A stretch of 64,000 bases of DNA, from the NCBI RefSeq assembly GCF_022682495.2, contig NW_026527555.1:1-64000 (forward strand), in the 5' to 3' direction. This document shows, one piece after another, positions 53,037-64,000 of the stretch (its first letter is position 1; each line of letters begins with the position of its first letter). A model generated the notes under the pieces. The model had not been told where the DNA came from, did not search any database, and worked only from the letters and a program-made list of their open reading frames with translations. The position numbers and the translations under genes are program-made. This DNA comes from Desmodus rotundus (taxonomy: Eukaryota; Chordata; Mammalia; Chiroptera; Phyllostomidae).

Positions 53037-55069
53037 TGTGCTTTCATGGAGTGCGTTCATGATGAGAAAGTGATTCTGTAGATCCTTGCACTCAAACACA
53101 GCAAGGTAAATGAAAACAGAGCAAAATAGCTGATCATAGGTTCTGAAGAGGGTATGTGATATGGTACAAGGCACTCATTTCCAATTCAACTGATATGAGC
53201 ACATTGATCTAGTGCCGCGTTTTTGCTGAACGCCACTTAACAGGAACATGTTCGTTCCCGAGTAACTTGGCAGCTTTCAAACCGTTCACTCCTGTGCTGT
53301 GTGAGAGAAAGTGACTCGAGTAGAGTAAGGGGACTGCTAGCTGCGTATGCATTGCTACGTTAAAAACACTGTATGGTCAAAGTGAGGCAGTAGGCTGCTG
53401 CTTCTCTTCTTCCCGGGGCTACGCTTTTCTGATGGAAAAAGTACCTAGGAGAAAACTCTACTGGGGAGGCTCATTCCCCTGCAAGGACCACAAAGTGCTA
53501 TGCTAACATTCCCTCCTTTGCGGACGGGAAATCATTTCCGTAGCTCTTGGGCTATGACAGGAGCCAGAGATCCTATATTGCAGCAAGGTACTTGGGCAGG
53601 ATGCTGACAAGGGTACGTACCATGTGAGACACCACTGCTTTCATCTCCTACTGCAATGAGAACATTGATAGCACGTCAAATAGCGTGGATGGCTTTTGTT
53701 GAGAACACTTTTCGCACGACTTGATGTAATCCCTGAATGATGCAGGGGAGCGCAAACTCCTCACTGCTGTATTCTCAGAGTGGAATGAATGCCCCGGTAG
53801 GCCCATGAGGTACTTTTCGCTTCTTCCTCCTTGAACGCTTCACGAACGGGTGGAGTCCGAGGGACGTAGTATTGTCTCCATGGTTTCTTAGGCTACAGCC
53901 TTCTTCTCCCATCACATCTCCTACTGAGATGGGAACATTGAGAAGACGCTGAACCCGGAGACGGCTTTGGGAAAAAACCCGCTTCCTACGAAATAGGTGG
54001 ATTCCCGAGTGATTTTGAGGAGCAAACAAATCTTCACGAATGTAGTATCATCCACCGGGAGCCCCACAGGCTACTCTGAGATCCATATTCCCTAAGATCT
54101 TCAGAGACTTGGAGTCCAAGTCACGTAGCACGGCCTAGCGGCCTTCCAACGTCCGGATACGCTTTCCCCGCAGCACGCACAATTTGGCGAAAACAGTGGT
54201 AGCCAAGCTTACTCTAGTTCATAGTTGGCATAGTCCTGTGCTTCCGTTCACTCCTTTGTTTTGGGGAACGCGATTCCGGAACTCTCTGGCTCGCAAAGTT
54301 ACCGCCAAGGTGATCATACAGAAAACCCATTGAAATGACGTTCTAACTCGGCCGGTTCTATCGGCACCCCCTACATTTCGCACTCTACTGAAACGAGTCC
54401 ATTGACCTAGTTACCCGCTGGAGATGAAATGTGCTAATAAGGCACTTGTATGAAACATCCTGATTCCCTAGTTGTTTGGAAGCTGTGCATGAATTCCTTG
54501 CTGTTCTCGCAGAAGGAAATTCCGTCGAAAAGAGTCAGTGGACTGTGAGCTTCATGTGCATATCTAGGTTGGACAAACAGTTTTGTCCACAGGACATAGT
54601 AGTCAGTAGCTGCAGGAAATCTTCGGACTCTGCTATTTTGCTGGAATAAAGAGAGCGGCGAAAAGCCCACACTGGCAGCTCATTGTCCTGCAAAGTTCAG
54701 ATGCTGCTATGCTCCTGTTCGTTCACTACCAATGGAAAATGATTTCAGTAGCATTTTGGTTAGGACACAACGCAAAGCTCTGATATATCAGACACCTTCC
54801 GTTTAAAGATAGGGTTAGGGTTAGGGCTAGCATTAGGATTGTGGTAAGGATTAGCTTTATTATTAGGGTTAGGGTTAGGGTTAAGGATAGGGTTAGGGTT
54901 AGGGATAAGGTTAGGGTTAGCGATAGGGTTAGGGTTAGGGTTAGGGTTAGGGTTAGGGTTTGGGTTCATGTTACAGGTAGGTTTAGGTCTAGGGCTAGAG
55001 CTAGCTGACGGCCGCAGTTAGAAGAAAGTGTGTCATAGAAGATAGTGTATTTCATAGCTGTCATAGTTC
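53037..55069 (+). repeat. Copy 27, 2,033 bp, mosaic variant
   Basis: It has CTGCGTATGC near 53341, GGGGAGGCTC near 53463, the GATAGCACG / GGCTTTGGG / GTGGATTCC / AGCCCCACA set shared with copies 25 and 30, then reference-like sequence. CTGGCAGC near 54672 and CCAATGG near 54729 follow. The telomere block is at 54809-54966. C at the copy-type site. Confidence 0.97.
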
Positions 55070-57102
55070 TGTGCTTTCATGGAGTGCGTTCATGATGAGA
55101 AAGTGATTCTGTAGATCCTTGCACTCAAACACAGCAAGGTAAATGAAAACAGAGCAAAATAGCTGATCATAGGTTCTGAAGAGGGTATGTGATATGGTAC
55201 AAGGCACTCATTTCCAATTCAACTGATATGAGCACATTGATCTAGTGCCGCGTTTTTGCTGAACGCCACTTAACAGGAACATGTTCGTTCCCGAGTAACT
55301 TGGCAGCTTTCAAACCGTTCACTCCTGTGCTGTGTGAGAGAAAGTGACTCGAGTAGAGTAAGGGGACTGCTAGCTGCGCATGCATTGCTACGTTAAAAAC
55401 ACTGTATGGTCAAAGTGAGGCAGTAGGCTGCTGCTTCTCTTCTTCCCGGGGCTACGCTTTTCTGATGGAAAAAGTACCTAGGAGAAAACTCTACTGGGGA
55501 CGCTCATTCCCCTGCAAGGACCACAAAGTGCTATGCTAACATTCCCTCCTTTGCGGACGGGAAATCATTTCCGTAGCTCTTGGGCTATGACAGGAGCCAG
55601 AGATCCTATATTGCAGCAAGGTACTTGGGCAGGATGCTGACAAGGGTACGTACCATGTGAGACACCACTGCTTTCATCTCCTACTGCAATGAGAACATTG
55701 ATAACACGTCAAATAGCGTGGATGGCTTTTGTTGAGAACACTTTTCGCACGACTTGATGTAATCCCTGAATGATGCAGGGGAGCGCAAACTCCTCACTGC
55801 TGTATTCTCAGAGTGGAATGAATGCCCCGGTAGGCCCATGAGGTATTTTTCGCTTCTTCCTCCTTGAACGCTTCACGAACGGGTGGAGTCCGAGGGACGT
55901 AGTATTGTCTCCATGGTTTCTTAGGCTACAGCCTTCTTCTCCCATCACATCTCCTACTGAGATGGGAACATTGAGAAGACGCTGAACCCGGAGACGGCTT
56001 AGGGAAAAAACCCGCTTCCTACGAAATAGGTGTATTCCCGAGTGATTTTGAGGAGCAAACAAATCTTCACGAATGTAGTATCATCCACCGGGAGCCCAAC
56101 AGGCTACTCTGAGATCCATATTCCCTAAGATCTTCAGAGACTTGGAGTCCAAGTCACGTAGCACGGCCTAGCGGCCTTCCAACGTCCGGATACGCTTTCC
56201 CCGCAGCACGCACAATTTGGCGAAAACAGTGGTAGCCAAGCTTACTCTAGTTCATAGTTGGCATAGTCCTGTGCTTCCGTTCACTCCTTTGTTTTGGGGA
56301 ACGCGATTCCGGAACTCTCTGGCTCGCAAAGTTACCGCCAAGGTGATCATACAGAAAACCCATTGAAATGACGTTCTAACTCGGCCGGTTCTATCGGCAC
56401 CCCCTACATTTCGCACTCTACTGAAACGAGTCCATTGACCTAGTTACCCGCTGGAGATGAAATGTGCTAATAAGGCACTTGTATGAAACATCCTGATTCC
56501 CTAGTTGTTTGGAAGCTGTGCATGAATTCCTTGCTGTTCTCGCAGAAGGAAATTCCGTCGAAAAGAGTCAGTGGACTGTGAGCTTCATGTGCATATCTAG
56601 GTTGGACAAACAGTTTTGTCCACAGGACATAGTAGTCAGTAGCTGCAGGAAATCTTCGGACTCTGCTATTTTGCTGGAATAAAGAGAGCGGCGAAAAGCC
56701 CACACTCGCAGCTCATTGTCCTGCAAAGTTCAGATGCTGCTATGCTCCTGTTCGTTCACTACCCATGGAAAATGATTTCAGTAGCATTTTGGTTAGGACA
56801 CAACGCAAAGCTCTGATATATCAGACACCTTCCGTTTAAAGATAGGGTTAGGGTTAGGGCTAGCATTAGGATTGTGGTAAGGATTAGCTTTATTATTAGG
56901 GTTAGGGTTAGGGTTAAGGATAGGGTTAGGGTTAGGGATAAGGTTAGGGTTAGCGATAGGGTTAGGGTTAGGGTTAGGGTTAGGGTTAGGGTTTGGGTTC
57001 ATGTTACAGGTAGGTTTAGGTCTAGGGCTAGAGCTAGCTGACGGCCGCAGTTAGAAGAAAGTGTGTCATAGAAGATAGTGTATTTCATAGCTGTCATAGT
57101 TC
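55070..57102 (+). repeat. Copy 28, 2,033 bp
   Basis: It has AATAGCGTGG near 55713 and GAGGTATTTTTC near 55841 (shared with copy 31); the rest is reference-like. The telomere block is at 56842-56999. C at the copy-type site. Confidence 0.97.
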
Positions 57103-59135
57103 TGTGCTTTCATGGAGTGCGTTCATGATGAGAAAGTGATTCTGTAGATCCTTGCACTCAAACACAGCAAGGTAAATGAAAACAGAGCAAAATAGCTGAT
57201 CATAGGTTCTGAAGAGGGTATGTGATATGGTACAAGGCACTCATTTCCAATTCAACTGATATGAGCACATTGATCTAGTGCCGCGTTTTTGCTGAACGCC
57301 ACTTAACAGGAACATGTTCGTTCCCGAGTAACTTGGCAGATTTCAAACCGTTCACTCCTGTGCTGTGTGAGAGAAAGTGACTCGAGTAGAGTAAGGGGAC
57401 TGCTAGCTGCGCATGCATTGCTACGTTAAAAACACTGTATGGTCAAAGTGAGGCAGTAGGCTGCTGCTTCTCTTCTTCCCGGGGCTACGCTTTTCTGATG
57501 GAAAAAGTACCTAGGAGAAAACTCTACTGGGGACGCTCATTCCCCTGCAAGGACCACAAAGTGCTATGCTAACATTCCCTCCTTTGCGGACGGGAAATCA
57601 TTTCCGTAGCTCTTGGGCTATGACAGGAGCCAGAGATCCTATATTGCAGCAAGGTACTTGGGCAGGATGCTGACAAGGGTACGTACCATGTGAGACACCA
57701 CTGCTTTCATGTCCTACTGCAATGAGAACATTGATAACACGTCAAATAGTGTGGATGGCTTTTGTTGAGAACACTTTTCGCACGACTTGATGTAATCCCT
57801 GAATGATGCAGGGGAGCGCAAACTCCTCACTGCTGTATTCTCAGAGTGGAATGAATGCCCCGGTAGGCCCATGAGGTACTTTTCGCTTCTTCCTCCTTGA
57901 ACGCTTCACGAACGGGTGGAGTCCGAGGGACGTAGTATTGTCTCCATGGTTTCTTAGGCTACAGCCTTCTTCTCCCATCACATCTCCTACTGAGATGGGA
58001 ACATTGAGAAGACGCTGAACCCGGAGACGGCTTAGGGAAAAAACCCGCTTCCTACGAAATAGGTGTATTCCCGAGTGATTTTGAGGAGCAAACAAATCTT
58101 CACGAATGTAGTATCATCCACCGGGAGCCCAACAGGCTACTCTGAGATCCATATTCCCTAAGATCTTCAGAGACTTGGAGTCCAAGTCACGTAGCACGGC
58201 CTAGCGGCCTTCCAACGTCCGGATACGCTTTCCCCGCAGCACGCACAATTTGGCGAAAACAGTGGTAGCCAAGCTTACTCTAGTTCATAGTTGGCATAGT
58301 CCTGTGCTTCCGTTCACTCCTTTGTTTTGGGGAACGCGATTCCGGAACTCTCTGGCTCGCAAAGTTACCGCCAAGGTGATCATACAGAAAACCCATTGAA
58401 ATGACGTTCTAACTCGGCCGGTTCTATCGGCACCCCCTACATTTCGCACTCTACTGAAACGAGTCCATTGACCTAGTTACCCGCTGGAGATGAAATGTGC
58501 TAATAAGGCACTTGTATGAAACATCCTGATTCCCTAGTTGTTTGGAAGCTGTGCATGAATTCCTTGCTGTTCTCGCAGAAGGAAATTCCGTCGAAAAGAG
58601 TCAGTGGACTGTGAGCTTCATGTGCATATCTAGGTTGGACAAACAGTTTTGTCCACAGGACATAGTAGTCAGTAGCTGCAGGAAATCTTCGGACTCTGCT
58701 ATTTTGCTGGAATAAAGAGAGCGGCGAAAAGCCCACACTCGCAGCTCATTGTCCTGCAAAGTTCAGATGCTGCTATGCTCCTGTTCGTTCACTACCAATG
58801 GAAAATGATTTCAGTAGCATTTTGGTTAGGACACAACGCAAAGCTCTGATATATCAGACACCTTCCGTTTAAAGATAGGGTTAGGGTTAGGGCTAGCATT
58901 AGGATTGTGGTAAGGATTAGCTTTATTATTAGGGTTAGGGTTAGGGTTAAGGATAGGGTTAGGGTTAGGGATAAGGTTAGGGTTAGCGATAGGGTTAGGG
59001 TTAGGGTTAGGGTTAGGGTTAGGGTTTGGGTTCATGTTACAGGTAGGTTTAGGTCTAGGGCTAGAGCTAGCTGACGGCCGCAGTTAGAAGAAAGTGTGTC
59101 ATAGAAGATAGTGTATTTCATAGCTGTCATAGTTC
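57103..59135 (+). repeat. Copy 29, 2,033 bp
   Basis: It has A at the copy-type site and CATGTCC at 57711, the pair seen in copies 20 and 32. CCAATGG near 58796 is shared with copy 27. The telomere block is at 58875-59032. Confidence 0.97.
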
Positions 59136-61169
59136 TGTGCTTTCATGGAGTGCGTTCATGATGAGAAAGTGATTCTGTAGATCCTTGCACTCAAACACAG
59201 CAAGGTAAATGAAAACAGAGCAAAATAGCTGATCATAGGTTCTGAAGAGGGTATGTGATATGGTACAAGGCACTCATTTCCAATTCAACTGATATGAGCA
59301 CATTGATCTAGTGCCGCGTTTTTGCTGAACGCCACTTAACAGGAACATGTTCGTTCCCGAGTAACTTGGCAGCTTTCAAACCGTTCACTCCTGTGCTGTG
59401 TGAGAGAAAGTGACTCGAGTAGAGTAAGGGGACTGCTAGCTGCGCATGCATTGCTACGTTAAAAACACTGTATGGTCAAAGTGAGGCAGTAGGCTGCTGC
59501 TTCTCTTCTTCCCGGGGCTACGCTTTTCTGATGGAAAAAGTACCTAGGAGAAAACTCTACTGGGGACGCTCATTCCCCTGCAAGGACCACAAAGTGCTAT
59601 GCTAACATTCCCTCCTTTGCGGACGGGAAATCATTTCCGTAGCTCTTGGGCTATGACAGGAGCCAGAGATCCTATATTGCAGCAAGGTACTTGGGCAGGA
59701 TGCTGACAAGGGTACGTACCATGTGAGACACCACTGCTTTCATCTCCTACTGCAATGAGAACATTGATAGCACGTCAAATAGTGTGGATGGCTTTTGTTG
59801 AGAACACTTTTCGCACGACTTGATGTAATCCCTGAATGATGCAGGGGAGCGCAAACTCCTCACTGCTGTATTCTCAGAGTGGAATGAATGCCCCGGTAGG
59901 CCCATGAGGTACTTTTCGCTTCTTCCTCCTTGAACGCTTCACGAACGGGTGGAGTCCGAGGGACGTAGTATTGTCTCCATGGTTTCTTAGGCTACAGCCT
60001 TCTTCTCCCATCACATCTCCTACTGAGATGGGAACATTGAGAAGACGCTGAACCCGGAGACGGCTTTGGGAAAAAACCCGCTTCCTACGAAATAGGTGGA
60101 TTCCCGAGTGATTTTGAGGAGCAAACAAATCTTCACGAATGTAGTATCATCCACCGGGAGCCCCACAGGCTACTCTGAGATCCACATTCCCTTAGATCTT
60201 CAGAGACTTGGAGTCCAAGTCACGTAGCACGGCCTAGCGGCCTTCCAATGTCCGGATACGCTTTCCCCGCAGCACGCACAATTTGGCGAAAACATGGTAG
60301 CCAAGCTTACTCTAGTTCATAGTTGGCCTAGTCCTGTGCTTCCGTTCACTCCTTTGTTTTGGGGAACGCGATTCCGGAACTCTCTGGCTCGCAAAGTTAC
60401 CGCCAAGGTGATCATACAGAAAACCCATTGAAATGACGTTCTAACTCGGCCGGTTCTATCGGCACCCCCTACATTTCGCACTCTACTGAAACGAGTCCAT
60501 TGACCTAGTGTTACCCGCTGGAGATGAAATGTGCTAATAAGGCACTTGTATGAAACATCCTGATTCCCTAGTTGTTTGGAAGCTGTGCATGAATTCCTTG
60601 CTGTTCTCGCAGAAGGAAATTCCGTCGAAAAGAGTCAGTGGACTGTGAGCTTCATGTGCATATCTAGGTTGGACAAACAGTTTTGTCCACAGGACATAGT
60701 AGTCAGTAGCTGCAGCAAATCTTCGGACTCTGCTATTTTGCTGGAATAAAGAGAGCGGCGAAAAGCCCACACTGGCAGCTCATTGTCCTGCAAAGTTCAG
60801 ATGCTGCTATGCTCCTGTTCGTACACTACCCATGGAAAATGATTTCAGTAGCATTTTGGTTAGGACACAACGCAAAGCTCTGATATATCAGACACCTTCC
60901 GTTTAAAGATAGGGTTAGGGTTAGGGATAGCATTAGGATTGTGGTAAGGATTAGCTTTATTATTAGGGTTAGGGTTAGGGTTAAGGATAGGGTTAGGGTT
61001 AGGGATAAGGTTAGGGTTAGCGATAGGGTTAGGGTTAGGGTTAGGGTTAGGGTTAGGGTTTGGGTTCATGTTACAGGTAGGTTTAGGTCTAGGGCTAGAG
61101 CTAGCTGACGGCCGCAGTTAGAAGAAAGTGTGTCATAGAAGATAGTGTATTTCATAGCTGTCATAGTTC
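59136..61169 (+). repeat. Copy 30, 2,034 bp, mosaic variant
   Basis: It repeats nearly the full variant set of copy 25 but has C at the copy-type site, GTGTGG rather than GCGTGG near 59782, and the GGGATAGCA of copy 26 in its telomere block (60909-61066). Private changes are AATGTCCGG near 60248 and a lost G near 60294. It also has the +2 GTGTTACC near 60508. Confidence 0.97.
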
Positions 61170-63202
61170 TGTGCTTTCATGGAGTGCGTTCATGATGAGA
61201 AAGTGATTCTGTAGATCCTTGCACTCAAACACAGCAAGGTAAATGAAAACAGAGCAAAATAGCTGATCATAGGTTCTGAAGAGGGTATGTGATATGGTAC
61301 AAGGCACTCATTTCCAATTCAACTGATATGAGCACATTGATCTAGTGCCGCGTTTTTGCTGAACGCCACTTAACAGGAACATGTTCGTTCCCGAGTAACT
61401 TGGCAGCTTTCAAACCGTTCACTCCTGTGCTGTGTGAGAGAAAGTGACTCGAGTAGAGTAAGGGGACTGCTAGCTGCGTATGCATTGCTACGTTAAAAAC
61501 ACTGTATGGTCAAAGTGAGGCAGTAGGCTGCTGCTTCTCTTCTTCCCGGGGCTACGCTTTTCTGATGGAAAAAGTACCTAGGAGAAAACTCTACTGGGGA
61601 GGCTCATTCCCCTGCAAGGACCACAAAGTGCTATGCTAACATTCCCTCCTTTGCGGACGGGAAATCATTTCCGTAGCTCTTGGGCTATGACAGGAGCCAG
61701 AGATCCTATATTGCAGCAAGGTACTTGGGCAGGATGCTGACAAGAGTACGTACCATGTGAGACATCACTGCTTTCATCTCCTACTGCAATGAGAACATTG
61801 ATAACACGTCAAATAGCGTGGATGGCTTTTGTTGAGAACACTTTTCGCACGACTTGATGTAATCCCTGAATGATGCAGGGGAGCGCAAACTCCTCACTGC
61901 TGTATTCTCAGAGTGGAATGAATGCCCCGGTAGGCCCATGAGGTATTTTTCGCTTCTTCCTCCTTGAACGCTTCACGAACGGGTGGAGTCCGAGGGACGT
62001 AGTATTGTCTCCATGGTTTCTTAGGCTACAGCCTTCTTCTCCCATCACATCTCCTACTGAGATGGGAACATTGAGAAGACGCTGAACCCGGAGACGGCTT
62101 AGGGAAAAAACCCGCTTCCTACGAAATAGGTGTATTCCCGAGTGATTTTGAGGAGCAAACAAATCTTCACGAATGTAGTATCATCCACCGGGAGCCCAAC
62201 AGGCTACTCTGAGATCCATATTCCCTAAGATCTTCAGAGACTTGGAGTCCAAGTCACGTAGCACGGCCTAGCGGCCTTCCAACGTCCGGATACGCTTTCC
62301 CCGCAGCACGCACAATTTGGCGAAAACAGTGGTAGCCAAGCTTACTCTAGTTCATAGTTGGCATAGTCCTGTGCTTCCGTTCACTCCTTTGTTTTGGGGA
62401 ACGCGATTCCGGAACTCTCTGGCTCGCAAAGTTACCGCCAAGGTGATCATACAGAAAACCCATTGAAATGACGTTCTAACTCGGCCGGTTCTATCGGCAC
62501 CCCCTACATTTCGCACTCTACTGAAACGAGTCCATTGACCTAGTTACCCGCTGGAGATGAAATGTGCTAATAAGGCACTTGTATGAAACATCCTGATTCC
62601 CTAGTTGTTTGGAAGCTGTGCATGAATTCCTTGCTGTTCTCGCAGAAGGAAATTCCGTCGAAAAGAGTCAGTGGACTGTGAGCTTCATGTGCATATCTAG
62701 GTTGGACAAACAGTTTTGTCCACAGGACATAGTAGTCAGTAGCTGCAGGAAATCTTCGGACTCTGCTATTTTGCTGGAATAAAGAGAGCGGCGAAAAGCC
62801 CACACTCGCAGCTCATTGTCCTGCAAAGTTCAGATGCTGCTATGCTCCTGTTCGTTCACTACCCATGGAAAATGATTTCAGTAGCATTTTGGTTAGGACA
62901 CAACGCAAAGCTCTGATATATCAGACACCTTCCGTTTAAAGATAGGGTTAGGGTTAGGGCTAGCATTAGGATTGTGGTAAGGATTAGCTTTATTATTAGG
63001 GTTAGGGTTAGGGTTAAGGATAGGGTTAGGGTTAGGGATAAGGTTAGGGTTAGCGATAGGGTTAGGGTTAGGGTTAGGGTTAGGGTTAGGGTTTGGGTTC
63101 ATGTTACAGGTAGGTTTAGGTCTAGGGCTAGAGCTAGCTGACGGCCGCAGTTAGAAGAAAGTGTGTCATAGAAGATAGTGTATTTCATAGCTGTCATAGT
63201 TC
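61170..63202 (+). repeat. Copy 31, 2,033 bp, mosaic variant
   Basis: Its left third combines variants of three copies in order: CTGCGTATGC and GGGGAGGCTC (copy 27), AAGAGTACG and GACATCAC (copy 26), then GAGGTATTTTTC (copy 28). The rest is reference-like. The telomere block is at 62942-63099. C at the copy-type site. Confidence 0.97.
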
Positions 63203-64000
63203 TGTGCTTTCATGGAGTGCGTTCATGATGAGAAAGTGATTCTGTAGATCCTTGCACTCAAACACAGCAAGGTAAATGAAAACAGAGCAAAATAGCTGAT
63301 CATAGGTTCTGAAGAGGGTATGTGATATGGTACAAGGCACTCATTTCCAATTCAACTGATATGAGCACATTGATCTAGTGCCGCGTTTTTGCTGAACGCC
63401 ACTTAACAGGAACATGTTCGTTCCCGAGTAACTTGGCAGATTTCAAACCGTTCACTCCTGTGCTGTGTGAGAGAAAGTGACTCGAGTAGAGTAAGGGGAC
63501 TGCTAGCTGCGCATGCATTGCTACGTTAAAAACACTGTATGGTCAAAGTGAGGCAGTAGGCTGCTGCTTCTCTTCTTCCCGGGGCTACGCTTTTCTGATG
63601 GAAAAAGTACCTAGGAGAAAACTCTACTGGGGACGCTCATTCCCCTGCAAGGACCACAAAGTGCTATGCTAACATTCCCTCCTTTGCGGACGGGAAATCA
63701 TTTCCGTAGCTCTTGGGCTATGACAGGAGCCAGAGATCCTATATTGCAGCAAGGTACTTGGGCAGGATGCTGACAAGGGTACGTACCATGTGAGACACCA
63801 CTGCTTTCATGTCCTACTGCAATGAGAACATTGATAACACGTCAAATAGTGTGGATGGCTTTTGTTGAGAACACTTTTCGCACGACTTGATGTAATCCCT
63901 GAATGATGCAGGGGAGCGCAAACTCCTCACTGCTGTATTCTCAGAGTGGAATGAATGCCCCGGTAGGCCCATGAGGTACTTTTCGCTTCTTCCTCCTTGA
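63203..64000 (+). repeat. Copy 32, partial (798 bp), cut by window end
   Basis: It has A at the copy-type site, CATGTCC at 63811 and G type at unit position 760, so its haplotype matches copies 20 and 29. It ends before the telomere block. The array evidently continues beyond the window. Confidence 0.97.

Larger units (their letters stand above)
1..64000 (+). repeat. Macrosatellite array, ~2,033 bp unit with embedded TTAGGG block
   Basis: The window is a single direct tandem array with no break and no inverted copy. Taking the recurring start TGTGCTTTCATGG, unit starts fall at 1, 2048, 4089, 6132, 8178, 10230, 12277, 14327, 16383, 18424, 20499, 22532, 24565, 26587, 28625, 30659, 32694, 34730, 36763, 38796, 40829, 42862, 44895, 46928, 48961, 51002, 53037, 55070, 57103, 59136, 61170 and 63203. 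Fifteen of the 31 complete units are exactly 2,033 bp. Such homogeneity shows recent amplification or efficient homogenisation by unequal exchange or gene conversion. The unit contains single GAATTC and AAGCTT sites as far as I can see, so digestion should give a ~2.03 kb ladder. The array fills the window, so its true length, chromosome position and flanks are unknown. Family identity is not recognised. Confidence 0.98.

Noticed and set aside
1..64000. CRISPR array
   Set aside because: The regular repeats are 2 kb long with no short repeat-spacer pattern and no cas genes, and the TTAGGG blocks indicate a eukaryote.
1..64000. Ribosomal DNA or histone-type tandem gene array
   Set aside because: No rRNA-, 5S- or tRNA-like segment and no conserved gene was recognisable in the unit on either strand.
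1..64000. Tandem transposon (LTR, TIR or Helitron)
   Set aside because: I see no transposase, reverse transcriptase or Rep frame, no long terminal repeats and no target-site duplication. The palindromes found are internal and short.

Overview
The whole 64 kb window is one head-to-tail tandem array of a ~2,033 bp unit. I count 31 complete copies (1-63202) and a 798 bp partial copy (63203-64000). All copies lie in the same orientation, and no flanking unique sequence is present at either end. Copy numbering is arbitrary: copy 1 starts at base 1. I find no gene, tRNA, rRNA, CRISPR array or recognisable transposon. The short open frames that recur once per unit are not convincing genes.

Each unit has about 1.87 kb of unique-looking, CpG-containing sequence and one ~158 bp telomere-like block with TTAGGG on the + strand. 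The block sits 104-261 bases before the start of the next copy. It holds one run of five perfect TTAGGG hexamers plus a fixed set of degenerate hexamers that is nearly identical in every copy. The array was therefore made by copying whole units, not by repeated telomere addition. TTAGGG is the telomere repeat of vertebrates, many invertebrates, many fungi and some protists, so the window is eukaryotic. It is best explained as subtelomeric, interstitial or other satellite heterochromatin. I do not recognise the unit and cannot name the species. CpG is not obviously depleted, which argues weakly against an old, heavily methylated mammalian satellite.

Region by region: copies 1-10 (1 to ~19.7 kb) carry many 1-base insertions, are 2,041-2,075 bp long and look like poorly polished sequence. 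Copies 11-12 are exactly 2,033 bp. Copies 13-17 (24.6-34.7 kb) have a few indels, including an 11 bp loss. Copies 18-24 (34.7-49.0 kb) are exactly 2,033 bp and almost identical. Copies 25-31 (49.0-63.2 kb) carry real-looking linked substitutions in mosaic combinations, with partial three-copy spacing. A C-to-G change at unit position 760 divides the array near 39.5 kb: copies 1-19 are mostly C type and copies 20-32 all G type.

The main point of interest is the architecture. A unique ~1.9 kb segment alternates with a short internal telomere tract dozens of times. This resembles yeast Y' arrays with internal telomere tracts, or the TALT-type amplifications described in telomerase-independent telomere maintenance. 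That link is inference from architecture only.
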